Assembly (NCBI GenBank): GCA_947470805.1
Contig: CANIVU010000025.1
Location: forward strand, 18,863 to 82,862
DNA: 64,000 nucleotides
Direction of reading: 5' to 3'
From: Acidobacteriota bacterium
GTDB taxonomy: Bacteria; Acidobacteriota; Terriglobia; Bryobacterales; Bryobacteraceae
Shown here: positions 42,682-51,455 of the stretch, one piece after another
Layout of the letters: each line of letters starts with the position of its first letter
Position numbering within the stretch: the stretch's first letter is position 1
The notes under the pieces: generated by a model
What the model was told of the DNA's origin: nothing
The model's database searches: none
What the model saw: the letters and a program-made list of their open reading frames with translations, nothing else
Translations under genes and position numbers: made by a program

Positions 42682-43967
42682 CCATCCAAAACCTCCACGC
42701 CTGGGAGATCCTCGACTCCCGCGGCCGCCCCACCCTCGCCGTCGAAGCGGCGCTTTCCGACGGCACTTCCGCCACCGCCCAAGTCCCTTCCGGCGCCTCC
42801 ACCGGCACCCATGAAGCCGTCGAGCTTCGCGATGGCGACCTCACCCGCTACGCCGGCAAGGGCACGCTCCTTGCCGCATCCCACGTCAACGGCCCCATCC
42901 GCAATGTCCTCACCGGTCACAACGCCGAAGACCAGGAAGCCGTCGACAAGGCGCTCATCGAGCTCGACGGCACCCCGCAAAAATCCAACCTCGGTGCCAA
43001 CGCCCTCCTCGGCGTCAGTTGCGCCGTCGCCCGCGCCGTCAGCGAGTCTCGCCGCCAACCGCTCTTCGAAACCCTCTCCCTCGGCAACCCCACCCTCCCG
43101 GTCCCGATGGTCAATATCCTCTCCGGTGGCCTCCACGCCGGAGCGAACATCGAGTTCCAGGACTTCCTCATCATCCCCCACGGCTTCGGCAGCTACGCCG
43201 AAGCCCTCGAAGCCACCGTGCGCATGCACTCCGTAGCCGGCCAGCTCATCCGCCGCGAAGGCTACACCCTCACCGGCGTCGCCGACGAAGGCGGCTGGGG
43301 CCCGCATCTGAAGTCCAACCAGGCCGCCCTGGCCCTGCTCACCGACGCCATCACCGAAGCCGGCTACCACCCCGGCGACCAGGTCTCCATCGCCATCGAC
43401 GTCGCCTCCTCCCACTTCTACCACGACGGCGTCTACACCCTGAAGTCCGAACGCCGCACCCTCACCAGCGCCGAAATGGTGGACCTGCTCGTCTCCTGGA
43501 CCAAGCAGTATCCCGTCGTCTCCATCGAAGACGGCCTCTTCGAAGACGATTGGGACGGCTGGCGCCTGCTCACCGAAAAACTCGCCCTCGATACCCAACT
43601 CCTCGGCGACGACTTCTTCACCACCAACCCGCGGCGCCTCCGCCGCGGTATAGACGAAGGCTGCGCCAACGCCGTCCTCGTCAAGATGAACCAAATCGGC
43701 ACCCTCACGGAAACATTTGAAGTCTGCGACATGGCCAAATTCGGTTTCTACGCCGCCGTCGTCTCCGCCCGCTCCGGCGAAACCGAAGATTCGTTCCTGG
43801 CTGACCTCGCCACCGCCACCGGTGCCGGCCAGATCAAAATCGGCTCCATCACCCGCAGCGAGCGCCTGGCAAAATACAACCGCCTCCTCGAACTCGAAGC
43901 CCGCCACGGCCTCGAATGGCAAGGCCACCGTTTCCTGTCCGACATCCTCGGCGGCGGCGGCCGCTAA
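42672..43967 (+). CDS. eno: Enolase family protein with altered active site
   Basis: A 431-residue protein clearly related to enolase, which interconverts 2-phosphoglycerate and phosphoenolpyruvate. Kept: the mobile loop PSGASTGTHEAVELRDGD, H155 (SGGLHA), E206 (ADEGGWGP), metal ligands D243, E286 (SIEDGLFEDDWDG), D313, the base K338 (VKMNQIGTLTET) and K389. Changed: the usual glutamate in QEFM is D164 (FQDFLIIP), and the substrate histidine in SHRSGETED is A366 (VVSARSGETED). It may be a weak enolase or act on another substrate. ATG 42672 overlaps the preceding kinase gene. Confidence 0.9.
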   Translation: MSLTIQNLHAWEILDSRGRPTLAVEAALSDGTSATAQVPSGASTGTHEAVELRDGDLTRYAGKGTLLAASHVNGPIRNVLTGHNAEDQEAVDKALIELDGTPQKSNLGANALLGVSCAVARAVSESRRQPLFETLSLGNPTLPVPMVNILSGGLHAGANIEFQDFLIIPHGFGSYAEALEATVRMHSVAGQLIRREGYTLTGVADEGGWGPHLKSNQAALALLTDAITEAGYHPGDQVSIAIDVASSHFYHDGVYTLKSERRTLTSAEMVDLLVSWTKQYPVVSIEDGLFEDDWDGWRLLTEKLALDTQLLGDDFFTTNPRRLRRGIDEGCANAVLVKMNQIGTLTETFEVCDMAKFGFYAAVVSARSGETEDSFLADLATATGAGQIKIGSITRSERLAKYNRLLELEARHGLEWQGHRFLSDILGGGGR

Positions 43968-44699
43968 CTCCGTTACCGTAGAAGTCTCGTGAACGCCTCC
44001 ATATCGGAACGCACTCTCTCCCCCCGGGGGGACATGGCGGGCAGACCCTCCGATGCAATTCGGCGCGCACCCCTAACAACAGGCGTGTACCCCAAGACGC
44101 GACATCACCCGCAGAAGATCAGGAGGCTGGGACTCCGTCGTTCCCACACAGCGACCGCAACGGGAATAGCTTCCGGTATCGAACCGCGTCGAGCAGAGGC
44201 AAACACCGCAAAACCAGCCACCCGGAATCAATCGCCGCCAACGCGCTCTCGGATCTCCGAAGCTCGGAAAAAGAGCCTCTTTTCCTCCCATGGCCGCAAT
44301 GCATCGGCAAGCCGGACCTGCATCCGGCTATGGAGACAGGCATGCACGAGTCTTTCAACCGACGCCCCGTCTAGCTGGTCCGAAGGAATTCCGCCATCGG
44401 GATCCGCGATTTCATCGCCATATCGAAGAAAGTAGCACGCTTCATCCGCGAGAAAAACGGCGCATCTCGACAGCGGAGGTCGGAGTCTACCGCTCTTAAT
44501 CTTGAATGACTCGCTTGAGCAGGTAGTGCCGGTCCGCGGGTATATCAGTCCGTGGGGAGGGCTCCGCCAAATTCGAATCGCACAGTTCCAAGTATCCTTT
44601 GCCGGCAAGCCCAATAAATTCAGTCCGATTGCACGGTAGCCGACGGTCCCACTGGGTGCAGGTTAACGCAATTGCTACCAGCACGAATCCGCTCTCAAG
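43968..44699. other. Gap with gene debris, start of accessory island
   Basis: No convincing intact gene. A perfect palindrome TCCCCCCGGGGGGA lies at 44019-44032. On the minus strand, short open stretches look like pieces of proteins (44496-44684, ending DRHYLLKRVIQD; and the pair described at 44073-44614). Base skew is balanced, unlike the C-rich sequence on both sides. Confidence 0.4.
44073..44614 (-). pseudogene. Possible broken gene with cysteine-rich end
   Basis: The first part (44614 to 44228) reads FLADEACYFLRYGDEIADPD and ends RERVGGD at a stop. In the next frame, a cysteine-rich stretch follows (WFCGVCLCSTRFD, SRCGRCVGTTE), resembling a zinc ribbon, to TAG at 44073. The two overlap and could be one gene split by a frameshift near 44230-44290. 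No family recognised; speculative. Confidence 0.25.
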
Positions 44700-45392
44700 T
44701 CAGCGCGAAAGGCTCGAAGCAGATATCCGAAACTCAAAGCCGTAATGGCGAGTTACGTTCCTGATCGAATCCAGTTGCCACTCCAGAAGGTCGGGATGAA
44801 CTCGGACTTCCGCAACGAGCGTCGCGACCTCCACCGGAATCCTGGCGCTCTCGTCGGATTGCAGGATATCGGCCAATATGCGAAGTTCCCGTTCGTAGGA
44901 GAAACTCGGCGTCTTGAGAAACGGCGTCAAATCTCGTTCTACAGGATCTGCAGTTGCTGCATACCTTATGGTCCGGAAAACGAAGTCAGGCGTGCAGCCC
45001 AACGCCCGATCAAGGCTTGCAACATTAGAGACCACCGCAATACCAGTGTGTTTTCCAAATGAATCCCACATCACCATCGACTCAACTTCATCCATGTGCC
45101 AGCAGTTGACAAAAAAGTCACCACCACGACTATTTTCGATGAAGCTTAGCAAGCTCTCGGCATCCGAGTTAATCAGCCCCAATTCCTTCTTGATCAGGTC
45201 CCTCTCGGAATCCCAAAACGCACCCTCTCGGGCGTCAATTGCCTTTAGCCCATTAATTGATGAAAAATAGAGTGTTTGAGTGTGCAGCAGGTCGAGGTAC
45301 TGGCAGATACCCATGTACCGCCATAGACGTTGATCACTACGAAGGCTCGAATCTCTGTAGACCACGATATTTGAGTATATCGGCTGCTTCAT
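44700..45392 (-). CDS. DUF2971 family protein
   Basis: A 230-residue soluble protein resembling DUF2971: an N-terminal LWRYMGICQYLDLLHTQTLYFSSI, then FFVNCWHMDEVESMVMWDSFGK, and FSYERELRILADI near the end. The family has no known biochemical function and is often found in genomic islands. Lower GC and balanced base skew mark it as foreign compared with the genes on each side. Start ATG 45392. Confidence 0.82.
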   Translation of the reverse strand: MKQPIYSNIVVYRDSSLRSDQRLWRYMGICQYLDLLHTQTLYFSSINGLKAIDAREGAFWDSERDLIKKELGLINSDAESLLSFIENSRGGDFFVNCWHMDEVESMVMWDSFGKHTGIAVVSNVASLDRALGCTPDFVFRTIRYAATADPVERDLTPFLKTPSFSYERELRILADILQSDESARIPVEVATLVAEVRVHPDLLEWQLDSIRNVTRHYGFEFRISASSLSR

Positions 45393-45446
45393 CCTCCATA
45401 GGCGAGGCTCGTGCGTTCGTTGCGCCTAATGCGTCCGGTGATTAAG

Positions 45447-45992
45447 TTATCGATCAGGAACAATGACGTAAGTTTCAGTTAGTCGTTTCCAGGTACCGCA
45501 GCAATGGACGAGATGCGTCACCGTTAGAATCGTTTTTAACGGACTCACCTCAAGTGGCGACGGGCCGTCGGTCGAGCCCGGATTTAACAGACGAAATAGC
45601 AACAACTCACCTAGGCGATGCAGGGGTTCTCGTCGGGACCTGTCGAGACAGGCGGCGCGGTATCTTCCGAACTCGACGTACGCGTCTGCGTCCAGCTTTC
45701 CTTGAATCGCCGCGGAGAACTTCCAACCGAGGCGACGGGCCTCCTGTTGTGGAAAGATGTTTTCAAGCGATTCTAACTCGATCGCAGCAAGAGCAAGGAA
45801 ACTGGCCGCTACCGCGTCATCTGGATTTCGAATGACAAGGCCGCCGAGTTTGCCTTCAAATGCCTCTTGAAGCGCGGCAGGCAACTCCGCCGCGCTTCTA
45901 CGGAGCGCCGTTAATATCACTTCTACAGCATTGCTCTCACTGATCCGTTTTTTCTGAGAGGGTGAAATAAGTCCTAAAATCGATCGGAGCAT
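45447..45992 (-). CDS. Hypothetical protein in accessory island
   Basis: A 181-residue protein, ATG 45992 (MLRSILGLISPSQKKR). The middle is helical and leucine/alanine-rich (DDAVAASFLALAAIELESLENIFPQ). A longer start at 46100 is possible but its first 36 residues are cysteine- and arginine-rich and unlikely. No family recognised. Located 54 bases upstream of the DUF2971 gene on the same strand. Confidence 0.55.
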   Translation of the reverse strand: MLRSILGLISPSQKKRISESNAVEVILTALRRSAAELPAALQEAFEGKLGGLVIRNPDDAVAASFLALAAIELESLENIFPQQEARRLGWKFSAAIQGKLDADAYVEFGRYRAACLDRSRREPLHRLGELLLFRLLNPGSTDGPSPLEVSPLKTILTVTHLVHCCGTWKRLTETYVIVPDR

Positions 45993-46338
45993 AGCGCGAT
46001 TGTACTCGAAGAGAGCTGCCCACGCCCTATTCCCGTCCCGGCGCGCTAGAGCCGAACACTTACGCCAACAGAATGAACTCCCAGTAGGATCCCTCTGCAA
46101 GCTCGACCCTCAAACTCCTCGACAGATTGGGTAATACGGGTTGGTCTGGAACGCCGACTTGTGCTATGTGTTCCTCTCGTATTCCCGGTGCGTCAGCAGC
46201 GCCTTCACCTAAATCCGTCGATTGCGCCAATTCACGCCTGTGCTGAACCGGAAATGGTTCCCCTGAACATTGAAGATTAGACAGCGGCCCAGTTGATCAG
46301 CACTCGGAATCGCATCCCGGCATGCCAAAAGGAAAGCC
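45993..46338. other. Non-coding gap at island edge
   Basis: About 350 bases with no gene, RNA or repeat that I recognise. Composition is near balanced in G and C and lower in GC than the flanks, so this is probably the right border of the accessory island. Confidence 0.4.
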
Positions 46339-46830
46339 CTACTCCTTCAAATTAATCGTCCCCCGGCACCCCGCCGCCCCGCACTTGCAGATCACCGTCT
46401 CCACATCTTTATCAAAGCGGTAATCAATCGTCAGCTCTTCCCCCGGCTGAATATCCCGCTTCGCCTTATACAAAATGTGCTCATTCACAATCTGCGAAAA
46501 ACAATTCGGCTCGCAGCAGTGGTTGATGTACTCCGCCCCGCTCCCGCCCACAGCCCCATCCAACGTCCAATACGAATTCAGCGTGAAAAGATAATTCTCT
46601 TCCCGCGCCTCAAATCGCCGCTTCGTCTCTTTCCGGCTGATCCGCTCGCCGGTATACTCAATGATCTTCCGCCCCTTCGGAATCAACTCCTCCGCGTAAA
46701 TCCCCCAGCGATGGATCGGCGAATACGCTAACCGCAACTTGAACTTCGTCGCCTTCGGATTAATTTGTGGAGCAGCGGCGGACTTCTCGGAAGTCCGCCC
46801 CTTTGGCACACGTCCCGCCTTTGCGCTCAT
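46339..46830 (-). CDS. SET-domain protein (protein lysine methyltransferase fold)
   Basis: A 163-residue protein almost entirely made of a SET domain, the fold of eukaryotic histone-lysine methyltransferases. Visible: HRWGIYAEELIPKGRKIIEYTGERI (N-SET), YINHCCEPNC (pseudoknot, N103-H104), GEELTIDYRF with Y137, and a post-SET zinc site from C106, C148, C150 and C155 (ICKCGAAGCRGTINL). The N-terminal 25 residues are basic and disordered. Bacterial copies are uncommon and likely came by transfer long ago; base skew is native here. Target protein unknown. Confidence 0.93.
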   Translation of the reverse strand: MSAKAGRVPKGRTSEKSAAAPQINPKATKFKLRLAYSPIHRWGIYAEELIPKGRKIIEYTGERISRKETKRRFEAREENYLFTLNSYWTLDGAVGGSGAEYINHCCEPNCFSQIVNEHILYKAKRDIQPGEELTIDYRFDKDVETVICKCGAAGCRGTINLKE

Positions 46831-46862
46831 GCCCGTTCTCGGTTAGCCCCGCACGGCGTCAA

Positions 46863-46979
46863 TCAAAAATCGTCTTCGCCAGCAGGTTTGCCGCCTTTGC
46901 TTTTGCGGCGCATGATGATGCCAACAATGCAGAGCACGGCGAGAACGCCGGCTACGATCTGGACGGTTGTCTGGTCCAT
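46863..46979 (-). CDS. Very small membrane protein
   Basis: A 38-residue protein: MDQTTVQIVAGVLAVLCIVG begins it, forming one membrane helix (about 6-23), followed by basic MRRKSKGGKP and an acidic tail GEDDF. GGAGG lies about eleven bases before ATG 46979, and TATAAT is present on this strand at 47022-47017. Good codon use and a clear layout support it, but there is no known function. Confidence 0.6.
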   Translation of the reverse strand: MDQTTVQIVAGVLAVLCIVGIIMRRKSKGGKPAGEDDF

Positions 46980-47016
46980 ATTCGGACTTGCCTCCGGGAG
47001 AATTTGGAATCACTCG

Positions 47017-47057
47017 ATTATACGGCAGGGGCCGGGTCTGAATCAGCCCCCGGCCCC
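47017..47057 (-). promoter_or_regulatory. Hairpin and TATAAT element between mdh and small gene
   Basis: Perfect 9-bp arms GGGGCCGGG (47028-47036) and CCCGGCCCC (47049-47057) with a 12-base loop. No T-run follows, so it is a possible weak terminator for mdh. Directly beyond it on the minus strand is TATAAT (47022-47017), a candidate -10 for the 38-residue gene; no good -35. Confidence 0.4.
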
Positions 47058-47086
47058 AGTAAAACACAAAAATGCGGAAAGAGTTC

Positions 47087-48019
47087 TTACGCTTTCGCTT
47101 TCAGTACGTCCACCATCTCCTGCACAGCGCCCGCACTCTTGGCCATCGCGGCCTTTTCCGTGTCGTTCAACTGCACTTCGTACACTTTTTCAATGCCCGA
47201 CGCGCCCAACTTCACCGGCACGCCGAAGAACAAACCATTGATCCCGTACTCGCCCTCCAACAGCGCGCAGCACGGCAGAACCTTCTTCTTGTCTTTCAGA
47301 ATCGATTCCACCATCTCCACCGTCGCCGCCGACGGAGCATAATACGCGCTGCCCGTCTTCAGGTGCTTCACGATCTCCGCGCCGCCGTTCTGCGTCCGCG
47401 TCACAATCGCGTCAATCGTCTCGGCCGGCAACAGTTCGCTCAACGGAATCCCGCTCACGTTGGTCAACCGCGTAATCGGCACCATCGTGTCGCCGTGGCC
47501 ACCCAGCACCAACGCCGAAATGTTCTCCACCGAAACGTCCAGCGCTTCGCCCAGGAACGTCTTGAAACGCGCCGTGTCCAACACGCCCGCCATACCGATC
47601 ACGCGGTTCTTCGGCAAACCTGTCGCCTGCCACGCCGCCCAGCACATCACGTCCAGCGGATTCGTAACCAGGATCAGAATCGCATTCGGCGAATGCTGAA
47701 TCGCGCTCACCGCCGCCGACCGCACAACGTCGTTGTTGATCGCCAACAAATCGTCGCGGCTCATGCCCGGCTTGCGCGCAATGCCCGCCGTAATCACGAC
47801 GATGTCGCTGTTCGCCGTGTCCGCATAATCATTGGTGCCGACGATGCTGACATCGTAGCCCTGCACCGGACCGGACTGGGCGATGTCCAGGCCCTTGCCC
47901 TGCGGAATGCCTTCGGCAATATCCAGCAGAACGACGTCCGCCAGTTCCTTATCGGCAATGCGCAGAGCGCAATTCGCGCCGACGTTGCCGGCGCCTATGA
48001 CTGTTACTTTTTTACGCAT
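47087..48019 (-). CDS. mdh: Malate dehydrogenase
   Basis: NAD-dependent oxidation of malate to oxaloacetate in the TCA cycle; 310 residues of the LDH-like MDH type. Rossmann loop [16 protein letters not shown], substrate-loop arginines in [16 protein letters not shown], catalytic histidine in [10 protein letters not shown]. The start ATG 48019 opens the nucleotide-binding strand; upstream frame extension is not conserved. Divergent from pta, 86 bases apart. Confidence 0.96.
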   Translation of the reverse strand: MRKKVTVIGAGNVGANCALRIADKELADVVLLDIAEGIPQGKGLDIAQSGPVQGYDVSIVGTNDYADTANSDIVVITAGIARKPGMSRDDLLAINNDVVRSAAVSAIQHSPNAILILVTNPLDVMCWAAWQATGLPKNRVIGMAGVLDTARFKTFLGEALDVSVENISALVLGGHGDTMVPITRLTNVSGIPLSELLPAETIDAIVTRTQNGGAEIVKHLKTGSAYYAPSAATVEMVESILKDKKKVLPCCALLEGEYGINGLFFGVPVKLGASGIEKVYEVQLNDTEKAAMAKSAGAVQEMVDVLKAKA

Positions 48020-48105
48020 AATTCGCGGGGATCCCCCAAACCAAGAGTCTATCGCAGAATCCCCTGAACTCGCCTCGCTACCCTGCCTAGCTACAATGAA
48101 GGCGT

Positions 48106-49044
48106 ATGGCACTCCCTGAGTCCGCTACCGCCTTCCTTGATAGCCAAAAGGCGCGTCTCCGCCGCCTCCCCGCGCAAAAACGCATCGTCTTCCCCGAAGG
48201 CTCCGACCCGCGCGTCATCGAAGCCGCAGCCCGCCTCTCCGCCGATGGCCTCGCCACTCCCATCCTCGTCAACGCCGCCCCCGACGACCGCTACTGGCGC
48301 ATCCTATACGAACGCCGCCGCGCCAAAGGCATGACCGAACTCGAAGCCCGCGCCCTCGCCAAACAGCCCCTCTACTACGCCGCCCTCATGGTCGCCGCCG
48401 GTGACGCCGATGGCTTCGTCGGCGGCGCCGCAAACACCACCGCCGATACCGTCCGCGCCGCCCTCCACTCCGTCGGCCCAGCCCCCGGCGTCAAAACCGT
48501 CTCCAGCATCATGTTCATGTGCACCGCCGATCGCAACTTCGGCCAGGACGGCGTCCTCGCCTTCGCCGATTGCGCCATCGTCGCCGATCCCGACCCCACC
48601 CAACTCGCCGAAATCGCCATCGCCACCGCCCGCACTTATCAGTCCGTCACCGGCGCCACGCCCCACGTCGCCATGCTGTCTTTCTCCACCAAGGGCTCCG
48701 CCGAACACCCCTTCGTCACCAAAGTCCAGGAGGCCGTCCGCATCCTCCGCGCCCGCGCCCCCGAACTCAACGTCGATGGCGAAATGCAGGCCGACGCCGC
48801 CCTCATCTCCTCCATCGGCGCCAGCAAGGCCCAAGGCTCCCCCGTCGCCGGCCGCGCCAACGTCCTCATCTTCCCCGATCTCGCCAGCGGCAACATCGGC
48901 TACAAACTCGTCGAACGCCTCGGGGGCGCCGCCGCCTTCGGCCCCTTCCTCCAAGGCCTCGCCAAACCCATCAACGACCTCTCCCGCGGCTGCTCCGCCG
49001 GCGACGTCTACTCCGCCGCCCTGGTCACGGCGCTCCAGGCCTAG
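48106..49044 (+). CDS. pta: Phosphate acetyltransferase
   Basis: Converts acetyl-CoA and phosphate to acetyl phosphate; 312 residues of the short PTA/PTB type. Motifs: [20 protein letters not shown] at the N-terminus, [48 protein letters not shown] and [26 protein letters not shown] at 48092-48097 is a likely -10 very near the start. It would work with ackA at 13309-14517, although the two genes are far apart. Confidence 0.96.
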   Translation: MALPESATAFLDSQKARLRRLPAQKRIVFPEGSDPRVIEAAARLSADGLATPILVNAAPDDRYWRILYERRRAKGMTELEARALAKQPLYYAALMVAAGDADGFVGGAANTTADTVRAALHSVGPAPGVKTVSSIMFMCTADRNFGQDGVLAFADCAIVADPDPTQLAEIAIATARTYQSVTGATPHVAMLSFSTKGSAEHPFVTKVQEAVRILRARAPELNVDGEMQADAALISSIGASKAQGSPVAGRANVLIFPDLASGNIGYKLVERLGGAAAFGPFLQGLAKPINDLSRGCSAGDVYSAALVTALQA

Positions 49045-49048
49045 CCCC

Positions 49049-49924
49049 GTGCTGCCCCTCATCTATCACGACAGCTACGACCTCAACATCGGAAGCCACG
49101 TCTTCCCCTCCCGAAAATACAAGCTCATCAAGGAGCGCCTCGCGCTCCCAACCACCCCGCCCGACGCCGCCTCCGACTCGGACATCCTCCTCGTCCACGA
49201 CCATCATTGGATGGAAGGCCTCCGTGACGGCACCCTCTCCCTCGCCGAGATCCAGCGCCTCGAAATCCCCTGGTCACCCGAAACCGCCCGCGCCTTCTGG
49301 CTCGCCGCCGGCGGCACCATCCTCGCCTCTGAACTCGCCGTCGAACACGGTGGCGCCTACAACATTGGCGGCGGGTTCCACCATGCCTTCCCAGCCCACG
49401 GCGAAGGCTTCTGCGCCATCCACGACGTCGCCGTCGCCATCCGCAAAATGGGCCGCCGCGCCCTCGTCGTCGACGTCGATGTCCACCACGGCAACGGCAC
49501 CGCCTACATCTTCGCCGGCGACCCCGACACCTACACCCTCTCCATCCACCAGTTCAATAACTACCCGTACATCAAGCCCCCGTCCAACCGCGACATCGAC
49601 CTCCGCGACGGCGTCGAAGACGACGAATATTTGGACGCTCTCCGCCCCGCCCTCCTCGAAGCCCTCGACACTCACCACCCCGAAATCCTCTACTATGTCG
49701 CCGGTGCCGATCCCTACAAACACGATCAACTCGGCGGCCTTCGCCTGACCATCCCCGGCCTCCGCCGCCGCGACGAACTCGTCCTTTCCGAAGCCGTCAA
49801 ACGCCAAATTCCCTTCGTCGTCACCCTCGCCGGCGGCTACGCCCGCGACGTCAACGACACCGTCTCCATTCACGCCAACACCGCCCTCGTCGCCCAAACT
49901 CTCCTCATGCAAAATCGCCCTTGA
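49049..49924 (+). CDS. Histone deacetylase/AcuC-family deacetylase
   Basis: Zinc-dependent arginase-fold deacetylase of 291 residues, expected to remove acetyl or other acyl groups from lysines or small amines. Charge-relay histidines H111-H112 in GGGFHHAFP, zinc ligands D144 and H146 in VDVDVHHGNGT, third ligand in GADPYKHDQLGG. The start is GTG 49049, five bases after pta, so it may be co-expressed. Placement beside pta is of note, since acetyl phosphate acetylates proteins; that link is inference. Confidence 0.92.
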   Translation: MLPLIYHDSYDLNIGSHVFPSRKYKLIKERLALPTTPPDAASDSDILLVHDHHWMEGLRDGTLSLAEIQRLEIPWSPETARAFWLAAGGTILASELAVEHGGAYNIGGGFHHAFPAHGEGFCAIHDVAVAIRKMGRRALVVDVDVHHGNGTAYIFAGDPDTYTLSIHQFNNYPYIKPPSNRDIDLRDGVEDDEYLDALRPALLEALDTHHPEILYYVAGADPYKHDQLGGLRLTIPGLRRRDELVLSEAVKRQIPFVVTLAGGYARDVNDTVSIHANTALVAQTLLMQNRP

Positions 49925-49967
49925 CGCAATAAGCCGACGAGCACATAATCAAATGGTTATTTAACCA
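49921..49967 (+). promoter_or_regulatory. arsR-type promoter with operator palindrome
   Basis: TTGACG (49921-49926), 17 bases, CATAAT (49944-49949): a near-consensus promoter that overlaps the deacetylase stop codon. Just downstream TGGTTA-TT-TAACCA (49954-49967) is a perfect palindrome over the expected transcription start, a typical ArsR-family operator position. Confidence 0.6.
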
Positions 49968-49974
49968 CTTGGCT

Positions 49975-50313
49975 ATGCACGCACCCCAATCCCTCGACTC
50001 CACCTTCGCCGCCCTCGCCGACCCTACCCGTCGCGCCATCCTCGCCCGCCTCTCCTCCGGCGAAGCCAGCGTCACCGAACTCGCCCAACCCTTCAACATG
50101 AGCCAGCCGGCCATCTCCAAACATTTGAAGGTGCTCGAAAGTGCCGGCCTCATCAGCCGCGGCCGCGACGCGCAACGCCGCCCCTGCCGCCTCGTCCCCG
50201 AACCGCTCGCCGCCGCCAACCAGTGGCTCGAATACTACCGCGAGTTCTGGGAAGCCAGCTTCAACAATCTCGACACCCTCCTCACCGACATCCAAAAAGG
50301 AAACCGAAAATGA
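49975..50313 (+). CDS. ArsR family transcriptional regulator
   Basis: Winged-helix repressor of 112 residues: FAALADPTRRAILARLSSGEASVTELA and MSQPAISKHLKVLESAGLISRGRDAQRRPCRL are the recognition region and wing. No metal-binding cysteine pair is present, which fits the subgroup paired with SRPBCC proteins rather than metal sensors. ATG 49975 is preferred to TTG 49969. Stop overlaps the next start (ATGA). Confidence 0.93.
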   Translation: MHAPQSLDSTFAALADPTRRAILARLSSGEASVTELAQPFNMSQPAISKHLKVLESAGLISRGRDAQRRPCRLVPEPLAAANQWLEYYREFWEASFNNLDTLLTDIQKGNRK

Positions 50314-50780
50314 CCCACGTCTCCACCAGCGGCGACAAGATCCTCATCGTCACCCGCACCTTCCGCGCCCCCCGCCAACTCGTCTACGACGCCTACACCA
50401 AACCCGAACTCCTCCAACGCTGGCTCGGCGTCCGCAACGGCTGGACCTTCGACGTCTGCGAAGTCGATCTCCGCGTCGGCGGCAAGTACCGCTGGGTCTG
50501 GCGCAACGCCAAGGGCAATGAACTCGCCCTCTCCGGCGTCTACAAGCAGATCACCGCCCCCGAACGCCTCGTCTGCACCGAGAAGTTCGACCAACCCTGG
50601 TACCCCGGCGAAGCCCTCAACACCATCGATTTCCTCGAGCATAACGACGAAACCGTCCTCTCCATCACCATGGAGTTCGAAACGGTGGAAGCCCGCAACG
50701 GCGCCGCCAAGTCGGGCATGGAGCGCGGCATGGAAGAGAGTTTCGTTGTCCTCGAAGCCATCCTCGCCGAACCGGCCTAG
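50310..50780 (+). CDS. SRPBCC/AHSA1 domain protein
   Basis: A 156-residue helix-grip ligand-binding protein: VTRTFRAPRQLVYDAYTKPELLQRWLGVRNGWTF is the START/AHSA1 signature, ending with a C-terminal helix MERGMEESFVVLEAIL. ArsR-SRPBCC pairs are a widespread two-gene unit of unknown ligand. Overlaps arsR by ATGA and precedes an AlkD-like gene by three bases. Confidence 0.92.
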   Translation: MTHVSTSGDKILIVTRTFRAPRQLVYDAYTKPELLQRWLGVRNGWTFDVCEVDLRVGGKYRWVWRNAKGNELALSGVYKQITAPERLVCTEKFDQPWYPGEALNTIDFLEHNDETVLSITMEFETVEARNGAAKSGMERGMEESFVVLEAILAEPA

Positions 50781-50783
50781 CCC

Positions 50784-51455
50784 ATGGAAGTCCCCGAAAT
50801 CCTCGCCTGGCTGAATCAGCAAGCCACGCCCCTGGACCGCGCAAATCTCGTCCGCTTCGGCATCAACCCGCCCAACGCCCTCGGCGTCTCCATGGCGAAT
50901 ATCCAAAAACTCGCCAAACAGCTCGGCCGCAATCACACCCTCGCCGCCGCCCTCTGGAAAACCGGCGTCTACGAAGCCCGCCTGCTCACGTCCTTCATCG
51001 ACGAACCCGCCAAAGTCACCCCCGCCCAGATGGACCGCTGGTGCCGCGATTTCGACAACTGGGGCATCGTCGATACCGTCTGCTTCCACCTCTTCGACCG
51101 TACACCCCACGCCTGGGCCAAGGTCCATCAATGGAGCACCGAACCCGGAGAGTTCCAAAAACGCGCCGCCTTCGCCCTCCTCGCCTGCCTCGCCGGCCAC
51201 GATAAAAAGAGCCCCGACGAAAACTTCCTCGAAGCCCTGCAACTCATCGCCCCCGCCGCCACCGACCCGCGCAACTTCGTCAAGAAGGGCGTCAACTGGG
51301 CTCTCCGCGGCATCGGCCGCCACAGCCCTGCCTGCACCGAAGCCGCCACAGCCCTCGCGGAAAAACTGGCAAAATCGAAAGACCCCACCGCGCGCTGGAT
51401 CGGCAAAGACGCCCTCCGCGATTTCTCCAAAGTCGCCGCCCGCAAACAAAAATGA
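50784..51455 (+). CDS. DNA alkylation repair protein (AlkD-like)
   Basis: HEAT-repeat DNA glycosylase-like protein of 223 residues for alkylated bases. ARLLTSFIDEPAKVTPAQMDRWCRDFDNWGIVDTVC and FVKKGVNWALRGIGRHS are recognisable family segments; the WD/D residues around DNW and the basic patch at KKGVNWALR match AlkD-type DNA binding. In the arsR operon; overlaps the next gene by ATGA. Confidence 0.9.
   Translation: MEVPEILAWLNQQATPLDRANLVRFGINPPNALGVSMANIQKLAKQLGRNHTLAAALWKTGVYEARLLTSFIDEPAKVTPAQMDRWCRDFDNWGIVDTVCFHLFDRTPHAWAKVHQWSTEPGEFQKRAAFALLACLAGHDKKSPDENFLEALQLIAPAATDPRNFVKKGVNWALRGIGRHSPACTEAATALAEKLAKSKDPTARWIGKDALRDFSKVAARKQK

Noticed and set aside
43989..44435. A 148-codon plus-strand frame in the island
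   Set aside because: Arg/Ser/Pro-rich with no domain and no ribosome site; likely chance.
48005..48030. CGCATAATT as half of a dif site
   Set aside because: It contains the mdh start codon and lacks the second half-site; far from the skew change.
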